From Blastococcus sp. TF02A-30 (GTDB lineage Bacteria; Actinomycetota; Actinomycetes; Mycobacteriales; Geodermatophilaceae), in the NCBI RefSeq assembly GCF_003319185.1, contig NZ_QOHJ01000001.1:372001-436000 (forward strand): a stretch of 64,000 bases of DNA, given 5' to 3'. The notes beneath the pieces are model-generated. The model saw nothing but the letters and a program-made list of their open reading frames with translations, did not search any database and was not told the origin of the DNA. The position numbers and the translations under genes were made by a program. Within the stretch, counting starts at the first letter, position 1. Every line of letters begins with the position of its first letter. Of this stretch, positions 27,704 to 35,499 are shown piece by piece.

Positions 27704-28770
27704 AGGGCCATGCTCCGGCGGCGGCGCACGAGCGCGAGGAAGAACGGGCCGCCGACCAGCGCGAGCACGATGCCGACCTGGAGCTCACCGGGCCGGGCCA
27801 CCACCCGGCCGATGACGTCGGCGGTGAGCAGGAGGACCGCGCCGGCCAGCGCCGAGCCGGGGATCAGCCAGCGGTGGTCGGGGCCGGTGAGCGCGCGGAC
27901 CACGTGCGGGACGACCAGCCCGACGAACGCGATCGGCCCGCAGGCCGCGGTGGCCGCCCCGCAGAGCAGGGTGATGGCGGCCAGGCCGACCGCCCGGGCC
28001 AGCCAGATGCGCTGCCCGAGCCCGCGGGCGACGTCCTCGCCGAGGCCGAGCAGGTTCAGCGCCGGGGCGTTGACCACCGCCAGCAGGAGGCCGAGGACGA
28101 CGAACGGGGCGACCTGCCAGGCGACGTCGGCGTCGCGGCCGGCCAGCGCGCCGACCTGCCAGAAGCGGAAGGCGTCCAGGCTCTGCTGGTCGCTGACCAG
28201 GATCGCCCGCACCAGCGCGTAGAGCAGCGCGGACAGCGCCGCCCCGGCCAGGGCGAGGGTGACCGGCGTCGGCCCGCCGCGGCCGGCCGAGCCCACGGCG
28301 TAGACCAGCACGGTGCCGGCCAGCGCGCCGGCGAAGGCGAACCAGACGTAGCCGCCCGGAGAGGTGATGCCGAAGGCCCAGATGGCGACGACGACGGCCA
28401 GCGAGGCGCCGGCCGTGACGCCGAGCAGCCCCGGATCGCCCAGCGGGTTGCGGGTGTGGCCCTGCATGAGCGCGCCGGCCACCCCGAGGGCGGCGCCGAC
28501 CATGAGCCCGAGCACGGTGCGCGGCACCCGGAGCTGGCGGACGATCACCGACTCCTCGGTGGTCAGGTCGCTGTCGAGCAGGCCGCGCCAGACGTCGCCC
28601 AGCCCGATCGAGCGGGTGCCCACCGCGATGCTGGCCAGCCCCGCCGCGACGACCAGCAGCAGGAGCACGAGCAGGACGGCCAGCCGGCGGCCGCGGGCGG
28701 TGCGGCGGGCGGCGGGCGTACCGGACGGCGCCGCGCCTCCCCGGACCGGGGCGTCGGCCGTGGTGGTCAC
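27700..28770 (-). CDS. Iron-siderophore ABC transporter, first permease (FecCD family)
   Basis: The 356-residue FecCD permease shows QLRVPRTVLGLMVGAALGVAGALMQGHTRNPLGDPGLLGV and GPIAFVGLVVPHVVRALTG, the ATPase-docking segment. About ten membrane spans follow a polar N-terminus. It is the first gene of the permease-permease-ATPase operon and has an iron-box-like element about 35 bases before its GTG/ATG-type start region. Together with the binding protein at 24.6 kb it makes a full ferric-siderophore importer; no siderophore synthesis genes are in the window. Confidence 0.93.
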   Translation of the reverse strand: MTTTADAPVRGGAAPSGTPAARRTARGRRLAVLLVLLLLVVAAGLASIAVGTRSIGLGDVWRGLLDSDLTTEESVIVRQLRVPRTVLGLMVGAALGVAGALMQGHTRNPLGDPGLLGVTAGASLAVVVAIWAFGITSPGGYVWFAFAGALAGTVLVYAVGSAGRGGPTPVTLALAGAALSALLYALVRAILVSDQQSLDAFRFWQVGALAGRDADVAWQVAPFVVLGLLLAVVNAPALNLLGLGEDVARGLGQRIWLARAVGLAAITLLCGAATAACGPIAFVGLVVPHVVRALTGPDHRWLIPGSALAGAVLLLTADVIGRVVARPGELQVGIVLALVGGPFFLALVRRRRSMAL

Positions 28771-28803
28771 GAGCGGCTCCCCGGAACGGACGGCTGTTTG
28801 CTG

Positions 28804-28817
28804 AGGCTTACCTTAGC
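28804..28817 (-). promoter_or_regulatory. Possible iron box ahead of the permease operon
   Basis: AGGCTTACCTTAGC (plus-strand reading) has the AGG-N4-CCT core of DtxR/IdeR boxes and lies some 35 bases upstream of the first permease gene. The match is partial, but the second such site in the same importer cluster (25685-25702) supports it. Confidence 0.4.
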
Positions 28818-28849
28818 TCGCGCCGCCCGGCCGGCGGTGCTCGTCGCGC

Positions 28850-28966
28850 TCAGCGCGGGAGCAGCGCCTCGACGGCGGTGCGCACCTCGGGGGCGTCGGG
28901 CTGGGTCGTCGGCCGGAAGCGGGCCGCCACCTCACCGTCGGTGCTGATCAGGAACTTCTCGAAGTT
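28850..28966 (-). pseudogene. Orphan native 3' end of the glutathione peroxidase gene
   Basis: From 28966 down to the TGA at 28850-28852 the minus strand reads 38 residues beginning NFEKFLISTDGEVAARF and ending AVEALLPR. This is the C-terminal end of a glutathione peroxidase and is closely similar to the last 41 residues of the intact gene at 31201-31704 (NFEKFL...ARFRP..QPDAPEVR.A.EALL). It has host-like GC (about 80 % in the 60 bases from 28861). Upstream of NFEKF the homology stops abruptly: Trp is replaced and unrelated low-GC DNA begins. It is therefore the original gpx end, cut off by the insertion. Confidence 0.9.
28950..28966. repeat. Left direct repeat (att-like) of the gpx insert
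   Basis: AGGAACTTCTCGAAGTT, identical to 31310-31326. It encodes NFEKF plus part of Leu of gpx on the minus strand and contains a dyad, AACTTC-tc-GAAGTT, as often seen in recombinase crossover sites. Here it joins the orphan native gpx end to foreign DNA. Confidence 0.8.
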
Positions 28967-29279
28967 TCGAGGATCACGTCTCCCGTCTGCCGAGGCGCCC
29001 CTTCGGACAGACCGGGCATGGCGTGGGTGAGTAAAGACTCGGCGACGTTGACTTCGGTGACTCAGCGGAGACGGCCGGCGCCCCAGTGCTCGGCCGCCAA
29101 CTCTTCGCCCCTAAACGGCCCACACAGGGACGCTCAGCCGGTGCTTCGTTCGGATGGCCGCACAGTTGCGAGAGCGTCTTGCCCGGTTCAGCCGTCCAGT
29201 CGACACTCGGGCGCACGCGGACAAGGAGCTTAGAAGCAACGCGCCGGAGCGCCCGCCTGGTACGCGACGTTGGTGCCGA
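28967..29279. other. Non-coding left part of the insert
   Basis: This 313-base stretch between the left repeat and the stop of the ATPase gene is intermediate in GC and holds only short frames without sensible composition. I see no recognisable gene, tRNA, terminator or riboswitch. It could contain recombination sites or a small RNA, but nothing in the sequence shows this. Confidence 0.5.
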
Positions 29280-31055
29280 TCAGTCTGCGACAAGCGTGGC
29301 CAGGAGATGAAGGACGGACTGAGGCGTGTAATCCGGGACGTCACCCATGGCTCGCCTCACAAGCTCACGCTTGAGGTTGCTCTGGTACCTCCTGAGAGAA
29401 GGAAATTCGTCGACGACTCGATTCTCCAGGTCATGGCCCCGCTCCTCCAGGATGACCTGCGACACGTCGACGTGAAACCCTCCTCGGTAAGCGCAAGAGA
29501 CGGTAGGGCCAGGCAATTGCAAGCGCTGGCTTATAGCGTCTGCCAAGGGCTGAGCGTGCTTCGGCCCAAGCTCGAAGTGGCGCACTTGTGGCGGGAGCCC
29601 GAGGTCCGCGGCTGACACCATCTGTTCGCGCAGGAGGAAAGTCCCAAGCAGCAGAGGGTCGAACACGAGATTCTCAATCGAGTGACGGTCGTCGATGAAG
29701 TGGACGTGAGGTGGCGCCGCGCTGCGGTTATCTCGATCCACGACTCCGAAGACTGTACTTGCACCTGTGCCACGCAGGTCCGTAACCAGCCGATTAACGG
29801 CGTCGCACCCACCGCCCACATCTCGCCTGCCGGCGGCGATGAACTCCAGAGACTTCTCGGGCGACAGGTCGTTCTTGTGTATGGAGAAAATCTCCTGGAA
29901 GACCGCTTGGTCATATTCGCTCTCAACGAAGACCTGTCGCCTATTCTCCATTCGCACGCTTAGTGATGAAATTCCTACAGTCAAAGCGCTGACCGCTTCG
30001 TCTGACGATGCGGCTCTGAGCCTGCTCCCGTAGCGACTCATGATGTGAACGGCACCCTCGGGCGCTAGGGCTACCGTAGTCGGCGAATGGGTGCTGAGGA
30101 TGACGTGAACGCCGTACTGCCTCACGAAGACGTCTTCGATCACCTGTATGAGGCTCTGCACCATCGACGGATGAAGGCTCGCGTCAGCTTCGTCCAGCAG
30201 GAGAAGGCGCGGCAACTCGATCGCCTCACTCATCCGCGTACCGGAGAATAAGCTGATCGCAATCGCCAAGATTGTTCGCTCACCTGAGGACAGCTCGGCG
30301 GGCCTCACGGCGACGCCCTCGGGGCCTATGAGCGCGGCCTCGTAATTCGCGGTGTCACTCCCCTCCGGCGGTGGCACGAACCTGTAGTTCAGGCCCAGCA
30401 GCGTCAAGACGTCGTCGAGGACCGACCACGGCGGAGCTCCGAACCGTGACTCGAACTCCTCATCCGAAAGCGCCGTCCCCCGACCCTTTGTATGAAGAAC
30501 ATATTGGGCGACATCGTTGAGATGCCGCCGGTGTGCATAGGAAAGGAATACCTCACTAATCGAGGTCGTGAAGGGATCTTTGATGCCAGATACCATCGGG
30601 CCGAAGTTCTTGAAGTCGTCAAGACTGAACTCGTCCAGCTGCTTACCGGCCTGTTGCTCCATACGAATGAGCGCTGCGCGAGTCAGTAGACGACTGCTAT
30701 CAAGATTTGAATAAAGCCATGACAGGAACTGATCGCGCGACGGGAAATTCGCTTTGTTGGACAGCCAAGACTGCACCGTGTTGTAAAGCTGCGCCCAAGG
30801 TTCGAGGAACTGGGCGACACTTGTGGGTGCATCCGCGTTGGCGATCAACTCGCCGAGACGGAAAAGACGAACCTGCACTCCAGTCTGGAGGTGCCCGTAC
30901 TCGTCGAAAATAACTGCGTTGTCGTTCAGTGCTTCAAGCAAGTTTGACTTGCCGGACCCATTCGCGCCCGTGAGGACCGTGAGCAAGGGCAAAGTCACGC
31001 CGTCGACTGATCCTGGCTGAAGTGACCGAAAGGGCCTGTTTGTACGAAGCGGCAC
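29280..31055 (-). CDS. AAA ATPase fused to a TOPRIM/DUF4435-like domain (candidate defence protein)
   Basis: The 591-residue protein starts with an AAA15/AAA21-type ABC-like ATPase: Walker A GANGSGKSN at residues 30-38, a long insert, signature LSSGERTILAIA at about 260, Walker B RLLLLDEADASLHPSM near 290 and the switch His in VILSTHSPT. The last 200 residues fit a TOPRIM/DUF4435 domain: VESEYD at about 385, VFGVVDRDN at about 440, then DDRHSIENLVFDP. OLD-family nucleases and the AriA/AriB proteins of PARIS phage defence combine these two modules; here they are in one chain. GTG 31055 has TAGCGT six bases upstream and no Shine-Dalgarno sequence, so it is probably leaderless. GC is far below that of its neighbours. 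Confidence 0.85.
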   Translation of the reverse strand: MPLRTNRPFRSLQPGSVDGVTLPLLTVLTGANGSGKSNLLEALNDNAVIFDEYGHLQTGVQVRLFRLGELIANADAPTSVAQFLEPWAQLYNTVQSWLSNKANFPSRDQFLSWLYSNLDSSRLLTRAALIRMEQQAGKQLDEFSLDDFKNFGPMVSGIKDPFTTSISEVFLSYAHRRHLNDVAQYVLHTKGRGTALSDEEFESRFGAPPWSVLDDVLTLLGLNYRFVPPPEGSDTANYEAALIGPEGVAVRPAELSSGERTILAIAISLFSGTRMSEAIELPRLLLLDEADASLHPSMVQSLIQVIEDVFVRQYGVHVILSTHSPTTVALAPEGAVHIMSRYGSRLRAASSDEAVSALTVGISSLSVRMENRRQVFVESEYDQAVFQEIFSIHKNDLSPEKSLEFIAAGRRDVGGGCDAVNRLVTDLRGTGASTVFGVVDRDNRSAAPPHVHFIDDRHSIENLVFDPLLLGTFLLREQMVSAADLGLPPQVRHFELGPKHAQPLADAISQRLQLPGPTVSCAYRGGFHVDVSQVILEERGHDLENRVVDEFPSLRRYQSNLKRELVRRAMGDVPDYTPQSVLHLLATLVAD

Positions 31056-31061
31056 GTGTCA

Positions 31062-31067
31062 ACGCTA
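31062..31067 (-). promoter_or_regulatory. Likely -10 box of the ATPase-TOPRIM gene
   Basis: On the minus strand TAGCGT ends six bases before GTG 31055, the TANNNT-N6-start spacing seen at other leaderless genes in this window. No good -35 box is visible. If correct, the insert carries its own promoter. Confidence 0.45.
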
Positions 31068-31200
31068 GCCGTTGCCGACGGCCGGTGTCGGCCCGTGCAA
31101 GCATGTCGAGCAGGCTAGGCCCGAGAATCTACTCAAGCCGCCATCTCTGCCGGTGTCCCTGAAGCCGCCCTCAGGGCGAAGGCTGCCGGGCGGCGCGGTT

Positions 31201-31704
31201 CTAGCGACCTTCGGCCAGTAGGAGGGCCTCGATCGCTACGCGAACTTCGGGAGCGTCGGGCTGGACCTGAGGCCGGAACCGGGCAACTACCTCAAGACGT
31301 GATGAGCAGAGGAACTTCTCGAAGTTCCACTGGACTTCGCCCGCCGCGCCGCTGCTGTCGGCCGCCTGGGTGAGCTGCTGGAACAGCGGGTGCGCGCCGG
31401 GTCCGTTGACCTCCAGCTTCTCGGTCATCGGGAAGGTGACGCCGTAGGTGGCCGAGCAGAACGCGGCGATCTCCTCCGCCGTCCCGGGCTCCTGGCCGGC
31501 GAACTGGTTGCACGGGACGCCGACGACGGTGAACCCGCGGCCGGCGAACTCCTCGTGCAGCTGCTCGAGCTGCCGGTACTGCGGGGTCAGCCCGCACCTG
31601 CTCGCCACGTTGACCACCAGGGCCGGCCCCCCGCCGGCGAGCTGCCGGAGGGTCGCCGGTTCGCCGGCGAGCGTGCTCAGGGGCAGGTCCAGCAGGTCGC
31701 TCAC
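31201..31704 (-). CDS. Glutathione peroxidase family protein with insert-supplied 3' end
   Basis: The 167-residue thiol peroxidase has the active-site segment NVASRCGLTPQY (peroxidatic C37), the Gln segment VPCNQFAGQEPG and the Trp in WNFEKF. Most bacterial members reduce peroxides with thioredoxin. Residues 1-126 are host-like; from NFEKF (127) onward the 41 codons come from the insert, with lower GC (67 % against 80 % in the displaced native end) and five changes or more in the tail, including an added Cys after KFL. The frame is intact, so the enzyme is probably still made. ATG 31704. Confidence 0.92.
   Translation of the reverse strand: MSDLLDLPLSTLAGEPATLRQLAGGGPALVVNVASRCGLTPQYRQLEQLHEEFAGRGFTVVGVPCNQFAGQEPGTAEEIAAFCSATYGVTFPMTEKLEVNGPGAHPLFQQLTQAADSSGAAGEVQWNFEKFLCSSRLEVVARFRPQVQPDAPEVRVAIEALLLAEGR
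31310..31326. repeat. Right direct repeat (att-like) of the gpx insert
   Basis: The second copy of AGGAACTTCTCGAAGTT, where native gpx 5' sequence meets the insert-borne 3' end. Here the dyad extends to GGAACTTC-tc-GAAGTTCC (31311-31328). Confidence 0.8.
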
Positions 31705-31717
31705 GCGCGGGTCTCCC

Positions 31718-32119
31718 TCAGTCGAGGCTGCTCAGGTCGTCGGGGACGTCGACGGCGTTCTGGCGCAGCGCCTCCAGGGGTACCACCTCGAGCGCCCGCT
31801 CGTTGGTGGCGGCCAGCACGACCCCCGCCGCGGCACCGGCCTGGTAGGCCTGCAGCCACCTGGTGGCCACCACGCACCAGCGGTCGCCGGGGCGCAGCCC
31901 GGGGAAGCCGTACTCGGGGCGCGGGGTGGAGAGGTCGTTGCCCAGCTCCGCCTGCAGCGCGAGGAACTCCGCCGAGACGACGACGCAGACGACGTGCCGG
32001 CCCAGGTCGTCCGGGCCGCTGGTGCAGTGCCCGTCGCGGTAGAAGCCGGTGAGCGGGTCGGTGCCGCACGCCTGCAGTGCACCGCCGAGCACGTTGCGCT
32101 CCTCGCCGGGGTCGCGCAC
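31718..32119 (-). CDS. DUF2237 family protein
   Basis: The 133-residue protein matches the DUF2237 pattern throughout: RNVLGGALQACGTDPLTGFYRDGHC, then GRHVVCVVVSAEFLALQAELGNDLSTP, FPGLRPGDRWC and VATRWLQAYQAG. The function of the family is unknown; the conserved Cys and Asp suggest a binding or enzymatic pocket. GTG 32119 follows AGGAGG. It is 13 bases upstream of gpx on the same strand, so the two are likely co-transcribed. Confidence 0.88.
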   Translation of the reverse strand: MRDPGEERNVLGGALQACGTDPLTGFYRDGHCTSGPDDLGRHVVCVVVSAEFLALQAELGNDLSTPRPEYGFPGLRPGDRWCVVATRWLQAYQAGAAAGVVLAATNERALEVVPLEALRQNAVDVPDDLSSLD

Positions 32120-32179
32120 GGGGCCTCCTCGCGTCGCTGCGCCGTGGCCGGCGCCCGCCCAGGATGGCAGGGTGCGGAC

Positions 32180-34138
32180 GTGGTCGACGTCCTCTGGCAG
32201 CCCACCCCCGAATCCGCCCGCGCCACCCGGGTCGCCGCGTTCGCGTCCTGGGTCGAGCAGCGCCGCGGCCTGTCCTTCGGCGACCCGCCGGGCTACGACG
32301 CGCTGTGGCGCTGGTCGGTCGAGCACCTCGACCAGTTCTGGGGCGACCTCGCCCGCTGGGCCGGCGTGCTCGACGTCCCGGACGAGCGGGTGCTCCCCTC
32401 GCGGGAGATGCCGGGAGCGGTGTGGTTCCCCGGGACGACGGTGAACTACGCCGAGCAGGTGTTCCGGGCGGCGTCGGACGCCCACCCCGCGCTGGTCGTC
32501 GCCGCCGAGGACGCCGAGCCCTACGAGGTCTCCTGGGCCGAGCTCCGGTCGCAGGTGGGCGCGTTCGCCGCGACGCTGCGCCGCGCGGGCGTGCGGCCGG
32601 GGGACCGGGTGGCCGGCTACCTGCCGCACGTCCCCGAGGCGGTGGTCGCGTTCCTCGGCGCGGCCTCGATCGGCGCGGTGTGGTCGTCGTGCGCGCCCGA
32701 CTTCGGCACCCGCGCCGTCCTCGACCGGTTCGCCCAGATCGAGCCCACCGTGCTGGTCGCCGTCGACGGCTACCGGTTCAACGGGACGGACCACGACCGG
32801 CGCGACGTCGTCGCCGAGCTGCGGGCCGGGCTTCCGACCGTGCGGACGACGGTCGCGGTCCCCCGGCTGTTCCCGGACGAGGTGCCCGACGACGCGCTGC
32901 CCTGGGCCGAGGCGGTCGCCGACGCGCAGGACCCGGTGTTCGAGCCGACGCCCTTCGACGCGCCGCTGTGGATCCTCTACTCGTCCGGGACGACCGGGCT
33001 GCCCAAGGGCATCGTGCACGGGCACGGCGGGGTGGTGCTCGAGCAGCTCAAGTCGGGGCTGCTGCACCAGAGCCTCGGCCCCGGTGACCGCTTCTACTGG
33101 TACACCTCGACCGCCTGGATGATGTGGAACGTCGTGGTGTCCTCGCTGCTCAGCGGGGCGACGGCGGTGCTGCACGACGGCGCCCCGGCGTACCCGTCGG
33201 TCGACGCGCAGTTCGCCCTCGCCGCCCGCGTCGGGGTCACGCTGCTGGGCACCAGCCCCGGCTACCTCGCCGCCTGCCAGAAGGCCGGGGTGCGCCCGGG
33301 GGAGCAACACGACCTCTCGGCCCTGCGGGTGCTGGCCTCCACGGGCTCGCCGCTGCCGGCCGCCTCCTACCTCTGGGTCTACGACGCCGTCGGCACCGAC
33401 CTGCAGCTCACCTCGGCGTCGGGCGGCACCGACGTCGCCACCGGCTTCATCGGGTCCAGCCCGCTGCTGCCGGTGACGGCCGGCGAGCTGCAGCGGCCGA
33501 TGCTCGGGGTGAGGGCCGAGGCGTGGGACGAGGACGGGCAGCCGGTCGTGGGCGAGCTCGGCGAGCTCGTGGTCACCGAGCCGATGCCCTCGATGCCGCT
33601 GCACTTCTGGAACGACCCCGACGGCGCCCGCTACCGCGCGGCCTACTTCGAGCCGTGGCCCGGAGTCTGGCGGCACGGCGACTGGCTGGAGATCACCGAG
33701 CGCGGCACCTGCATCATCACCGGCCGCTCGGACTCCACGCTGAACCGCGGCGGCGTGCGCATGGGCACCGCCGACATCTACGCCGCCGTCGAGGCGGTCC
33801 CGGAGGTCGTCGACTGCGTCGTCCTCGGGGTGGAGCTGCCCGAGGGCGGCTACTGGATGCCGCTGTTCGTGCAGCTGGCGCCCGGCGAGGAGCTGACCGA
33901 CGAGCTGGTCGGCCGGCTGAAGGCGGCGATCCGGGCGAACGCGAGCCCGCGGCACGTGCCCGACGAGGTCATCGCCGTCCCCGGCGTGCCGCACACCCGC
34001 ACGGGCAAGCGGCTGGAGGTGCCGCTCAAGCGGCTGTTCCAGGGCGTCGACCCGGCCAAGGCGGTCAACACCGGTGCGGTCGACGACGCCTCGCTGGTCG
34101 AGCACTACGTGCGGCTGGCCCGTTCCCGCCACGGGTGA
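32180..34138 (+). CDS. Acetoacetate-CoA ligase (acetoacetyl-CoA synthetase)
   Basis: The 652-residue adenylate-forming enzyme activates acetoacetate (or a related acid) with ATP and CoA. It starts with [18 protein letters not shown], the typical acetoacetyl-CoA synthetase N-terminus, and has the AMP-binding P-loop [33 protein letters not shown], the hinge Asp region RHGDWLEIT and the catalytic Lys in [17 protein letters not shown] 32180 gives the family length. The acyl-CoA dehydrogenase gene follows on the same strand, suggesting ketone-body or short-chain acid use. Confidence 0.92.
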   Translation: MVDVLWQPTPESARATRVAAFASWVEQRRGLSFGDPPGYDALWRWSVEHLDQFWGDLARWAGVLDVPDERVLPSREMPGAVWFPGTTVNYAEQVFRAASDAHPALVVAAEDAEPYEVSWAELRSQVGAFAATLRRAGVRPGDRVAGYLPHVPEAVVAFLGAASIGAVWSSCAPDFGTRAVLDRFAQIEPTVLVAVDGYRFNGTDHDRRDVVAELRAGLPTVRTTVAVPRLFPDEVPDDALPWAEAVADAQDPVFEPTPFDAPLWILYSSGTTGLPKGIVHGHGGVVLEQLKSGLLHQSLGPGDRFYWYTSTAWMMWNVVVSSLLSGATAVLHDGAPAYPSVDAQFALAARVGVTLLGTSPGYLAACQKAGVRPGEQHDLSALRVLASTGSPLPAASYLWVYDAVGTDLQLTSASGGTDVATGFIGSSPLLPVTAGELQRPMLGVRAEAWDEDGQPVVGELGELVVTEPMPSMPLHFWNDPDGARYRAAYFEPWPGVWRHGDWLEITERGTCIITGRSDSTLNRGGVRMGTADIYAAVEAVPEVVDCVVLGVELPEGGYWMPLFVQLAPGEELTDELVGRLKAAIRANASPRHVPDEVIAVPGVPHTRTGKRLEVPLKRLFQGVDPAKAVNTGAVDDASLVEHYVRLARSRHG

Positions 34139-34231
34139 GGCTGGTCACCTCGGCGGATGACGCCGGCCTGCGGGGGGAAGGTCCACCCGCCAAGGTGTAG
34201 TGATCACCGCCCTCAGCGAGGAGGACGAGCC

Positions 34232-35488
34232 ATGACGAGCGCCGACGAGGTCCTGGAGCCGCAGCCCCCCGTGCTGCTGCCGCCGTGGCACACGCCCGAG
34301 CGGGAGGCGCTCCAGGAGCAGGCCCGCCGGTTCGCGATGGAGGAGGTCCTCCCGGTCGCGAACGAGCTCGACCCGCAGAAGGGGCTCATCCCGGCCTCCC
34401 TGCTCGACCGGCTGGCCGAGCTCGGCTACTTCGGCATCACCGTGCCGGCCGAGGCCGGCGGCCTGGGCCTGGGCGTCTTCGAGTACTGCATGGTGAGCGA
34501 GGAGCTGGCCCGCGCCTGGATGTCGACGGCCAGCATCCTGGCCCGCTCGCAGGGCCTGGGGACGGCGGTGCCCGATGCGGAGCGCCGGCGCGACCTGCTG
34601 GCGCGCAGCGCCCGCGGCGAGTGGATCGGCGCGATCGCGCTGTCCGAGCCCGATGCGGGCTCCGACCTGGCCGGGGTATCCACCCGTGCCGTCCTGGACG
34701 GCGACGAGTGGGTGGTCACCGGCCGCAAGCGCTGGTGCGGCAACGCCGAGGCCGCCGACTTCATCCAGGTGCTGGTGCGCGAGCGGGATCCCGAGGAGGG
34801 CGAGTCCCGGTCGGCCGGGCTGCTCAACCTGCTGCTGGAGAAGAAGCGCGGCGAGTTCCCGGAGGGCCTCTCCGGCACCCCGATCGACAAGATCGGCTAC
34901 CACGGCTTCCTGACCTGGGACCTGACCTTCGACGGCGTCCGGATCCCCCGCGAGAACGTGGTCGACCAGGCCAAGGCCGCGCAGGAGGACAGCGCGGAGG
35001 AGGGGAAGGCGGCCGAGCAGGCGGGGTTCGCCGAGGCGCAGAAGTTCCTCAACACCGCCCGGGTGCACACCGCGGCCCGGGCCGTCGGGCTGGCGCGCGC
35101 GGCGCTGGAGGACTCGATCCTGTACCTGCAGGAGCGCGAGCAGTTCGGCCACCCGATCGGCGACTTCCAGGCGCTGCGCTTCGCCGTCGCGGAGATGGCC
35201 GCGCAGATCGAGCAGTCCCGCGCCTTCTACCGGCAGGTCGCCCACCTGCTCGACCTGGGCCTGCCGGTGGCCAAGGAGGCCTCGATGGTGAAGCTGGAGG
35301 CCACCGAGATGTCGGTGCGGGTGACCAACCAGGCCATGCAGCTGCACGGCGGCAACGGCTACACCACCGAGCGGCAGGTCGAGCGGCACTGGCGCGACGC
35401 CCGGCTCACCACGATCTTCGAGGGCACCAGCGAGATCCAGAAGCGGATCATCAGCGACCGCCTGCTGCCCCGGTCGCCCCTGTCGTGA
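34232..35488 (+). CDS. Acyl-CoA dehydrogenase
   Basis: The 418-residue FAD enzyme oxidises an acyl-CoA to the enoyl-CoA. It has the family segments IAIALSEPDAGSDLA-like (IGAIALSEPDAGSDLAG), the CoA/FAD loop RKRWCGNAEAADF, QFGHPIGDFQALRF, QLHGGNGYTTE and the C-terminal IFEGTSEIQKRII, whose Glu is the usual catalytic base. The acyl chain is not determinable. ATG 34232 follows GAGGAGG. It lies 93 bases after the acetoacetyl-CoA synthetase gene and may be transcribed with it. Confidence 0.93.
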   Translation: MTSADEVLEPQPPVLLPPWHTPEREALQEQARRFAMEEVLPVANELDPQKGLIPASLLDRLAELGYFGITVPAEAGGLGLGVFEYCMVSEELARAWMSTASILARSQGLGTAVPDAERRRDLLARSARGEWIGAIALSEPDAGSDLAGVSTRAVLDGDEWVVTGRKRWCGNAEAADFIQVLVRERDPEEGESRSAGLLNLLLEKKRGEFPEGLSGTPIDKIGYHGFLTWDLTFDGVRIPRENVVDQAKAAQEDSAEEGKAAEQAGFAEAQKFLNTARVHTAARAVGLARAALEDSILYLQEREQFGHPIGDFQALRFAVAEMAAQIEQSRAFYRQVAHLLDLGLPVAKEASMVKLEATEMSVRVTNQAMQLHGGNGYTTERQVERHWRDARLTTIFEGTSEIQKRIISDRLLPRSPLS

Positions 35489-35499
35489 GCGCGCAGTGA

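Larger units (their letters stand above)
28950..31326. mobile_element. 2.36-kb genomic insert in gpx carrying an ATPase-TOPRIM gene
   Basis: A segment bounded by identical 17-bp direct repeats (28950-28966 and 31310-31326) splits the gpx gene and replaces its last 41 codons with a diverged copy, so that a full gpx reading frame is restored. Inside is DNA of much lower GC (48 % in the 60 bases from 30541, against 78 % in the 60 bases from 28021). The only convincing gene is a large AAA ATPase with a TOPRIM-like end. No integrase or transposase is present, so the insert is either a remnant, a satellite moved by an enzyme encoded elsewhere, or a recombination product. Regenerating the 3' end of the target gene is the usual habit of tyrosine-recombinase islands. 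Confidence 0.8.

Noticed and set aside
24630-28770. Siderophore biosynthesis cluster
   Set aside because: Only importer genes are present; no NRPS, NIS synthetase or siderophore tailoring gene is seen in the window.
29154-29615. Plus-strand frame of 153 codons in the insert
   Set aside because: Most of it lies antisense to the ATPase-TOPRIM gene, which has clear motifs. Its own translation shows no domain and it has no good ribosome binding site.
28950-31326. Classical insertion sequence or composite transposon
   Set aside because: There is no transposase, there are no terminal inverted repeats, and the 17-bp repeat is too long for a usual target duplication. Replacement of the gene end fits site-specific recombination better.
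31718-34132. Very long minus-strand frame opposite the acetoacetyl-CoA synthetase gene
   Set aside because: It is a high-GC shadow frame. Only its last 133 codons (DUF2237) are real; the rest has Arg/Gly/Pro-rich nonsense composition.
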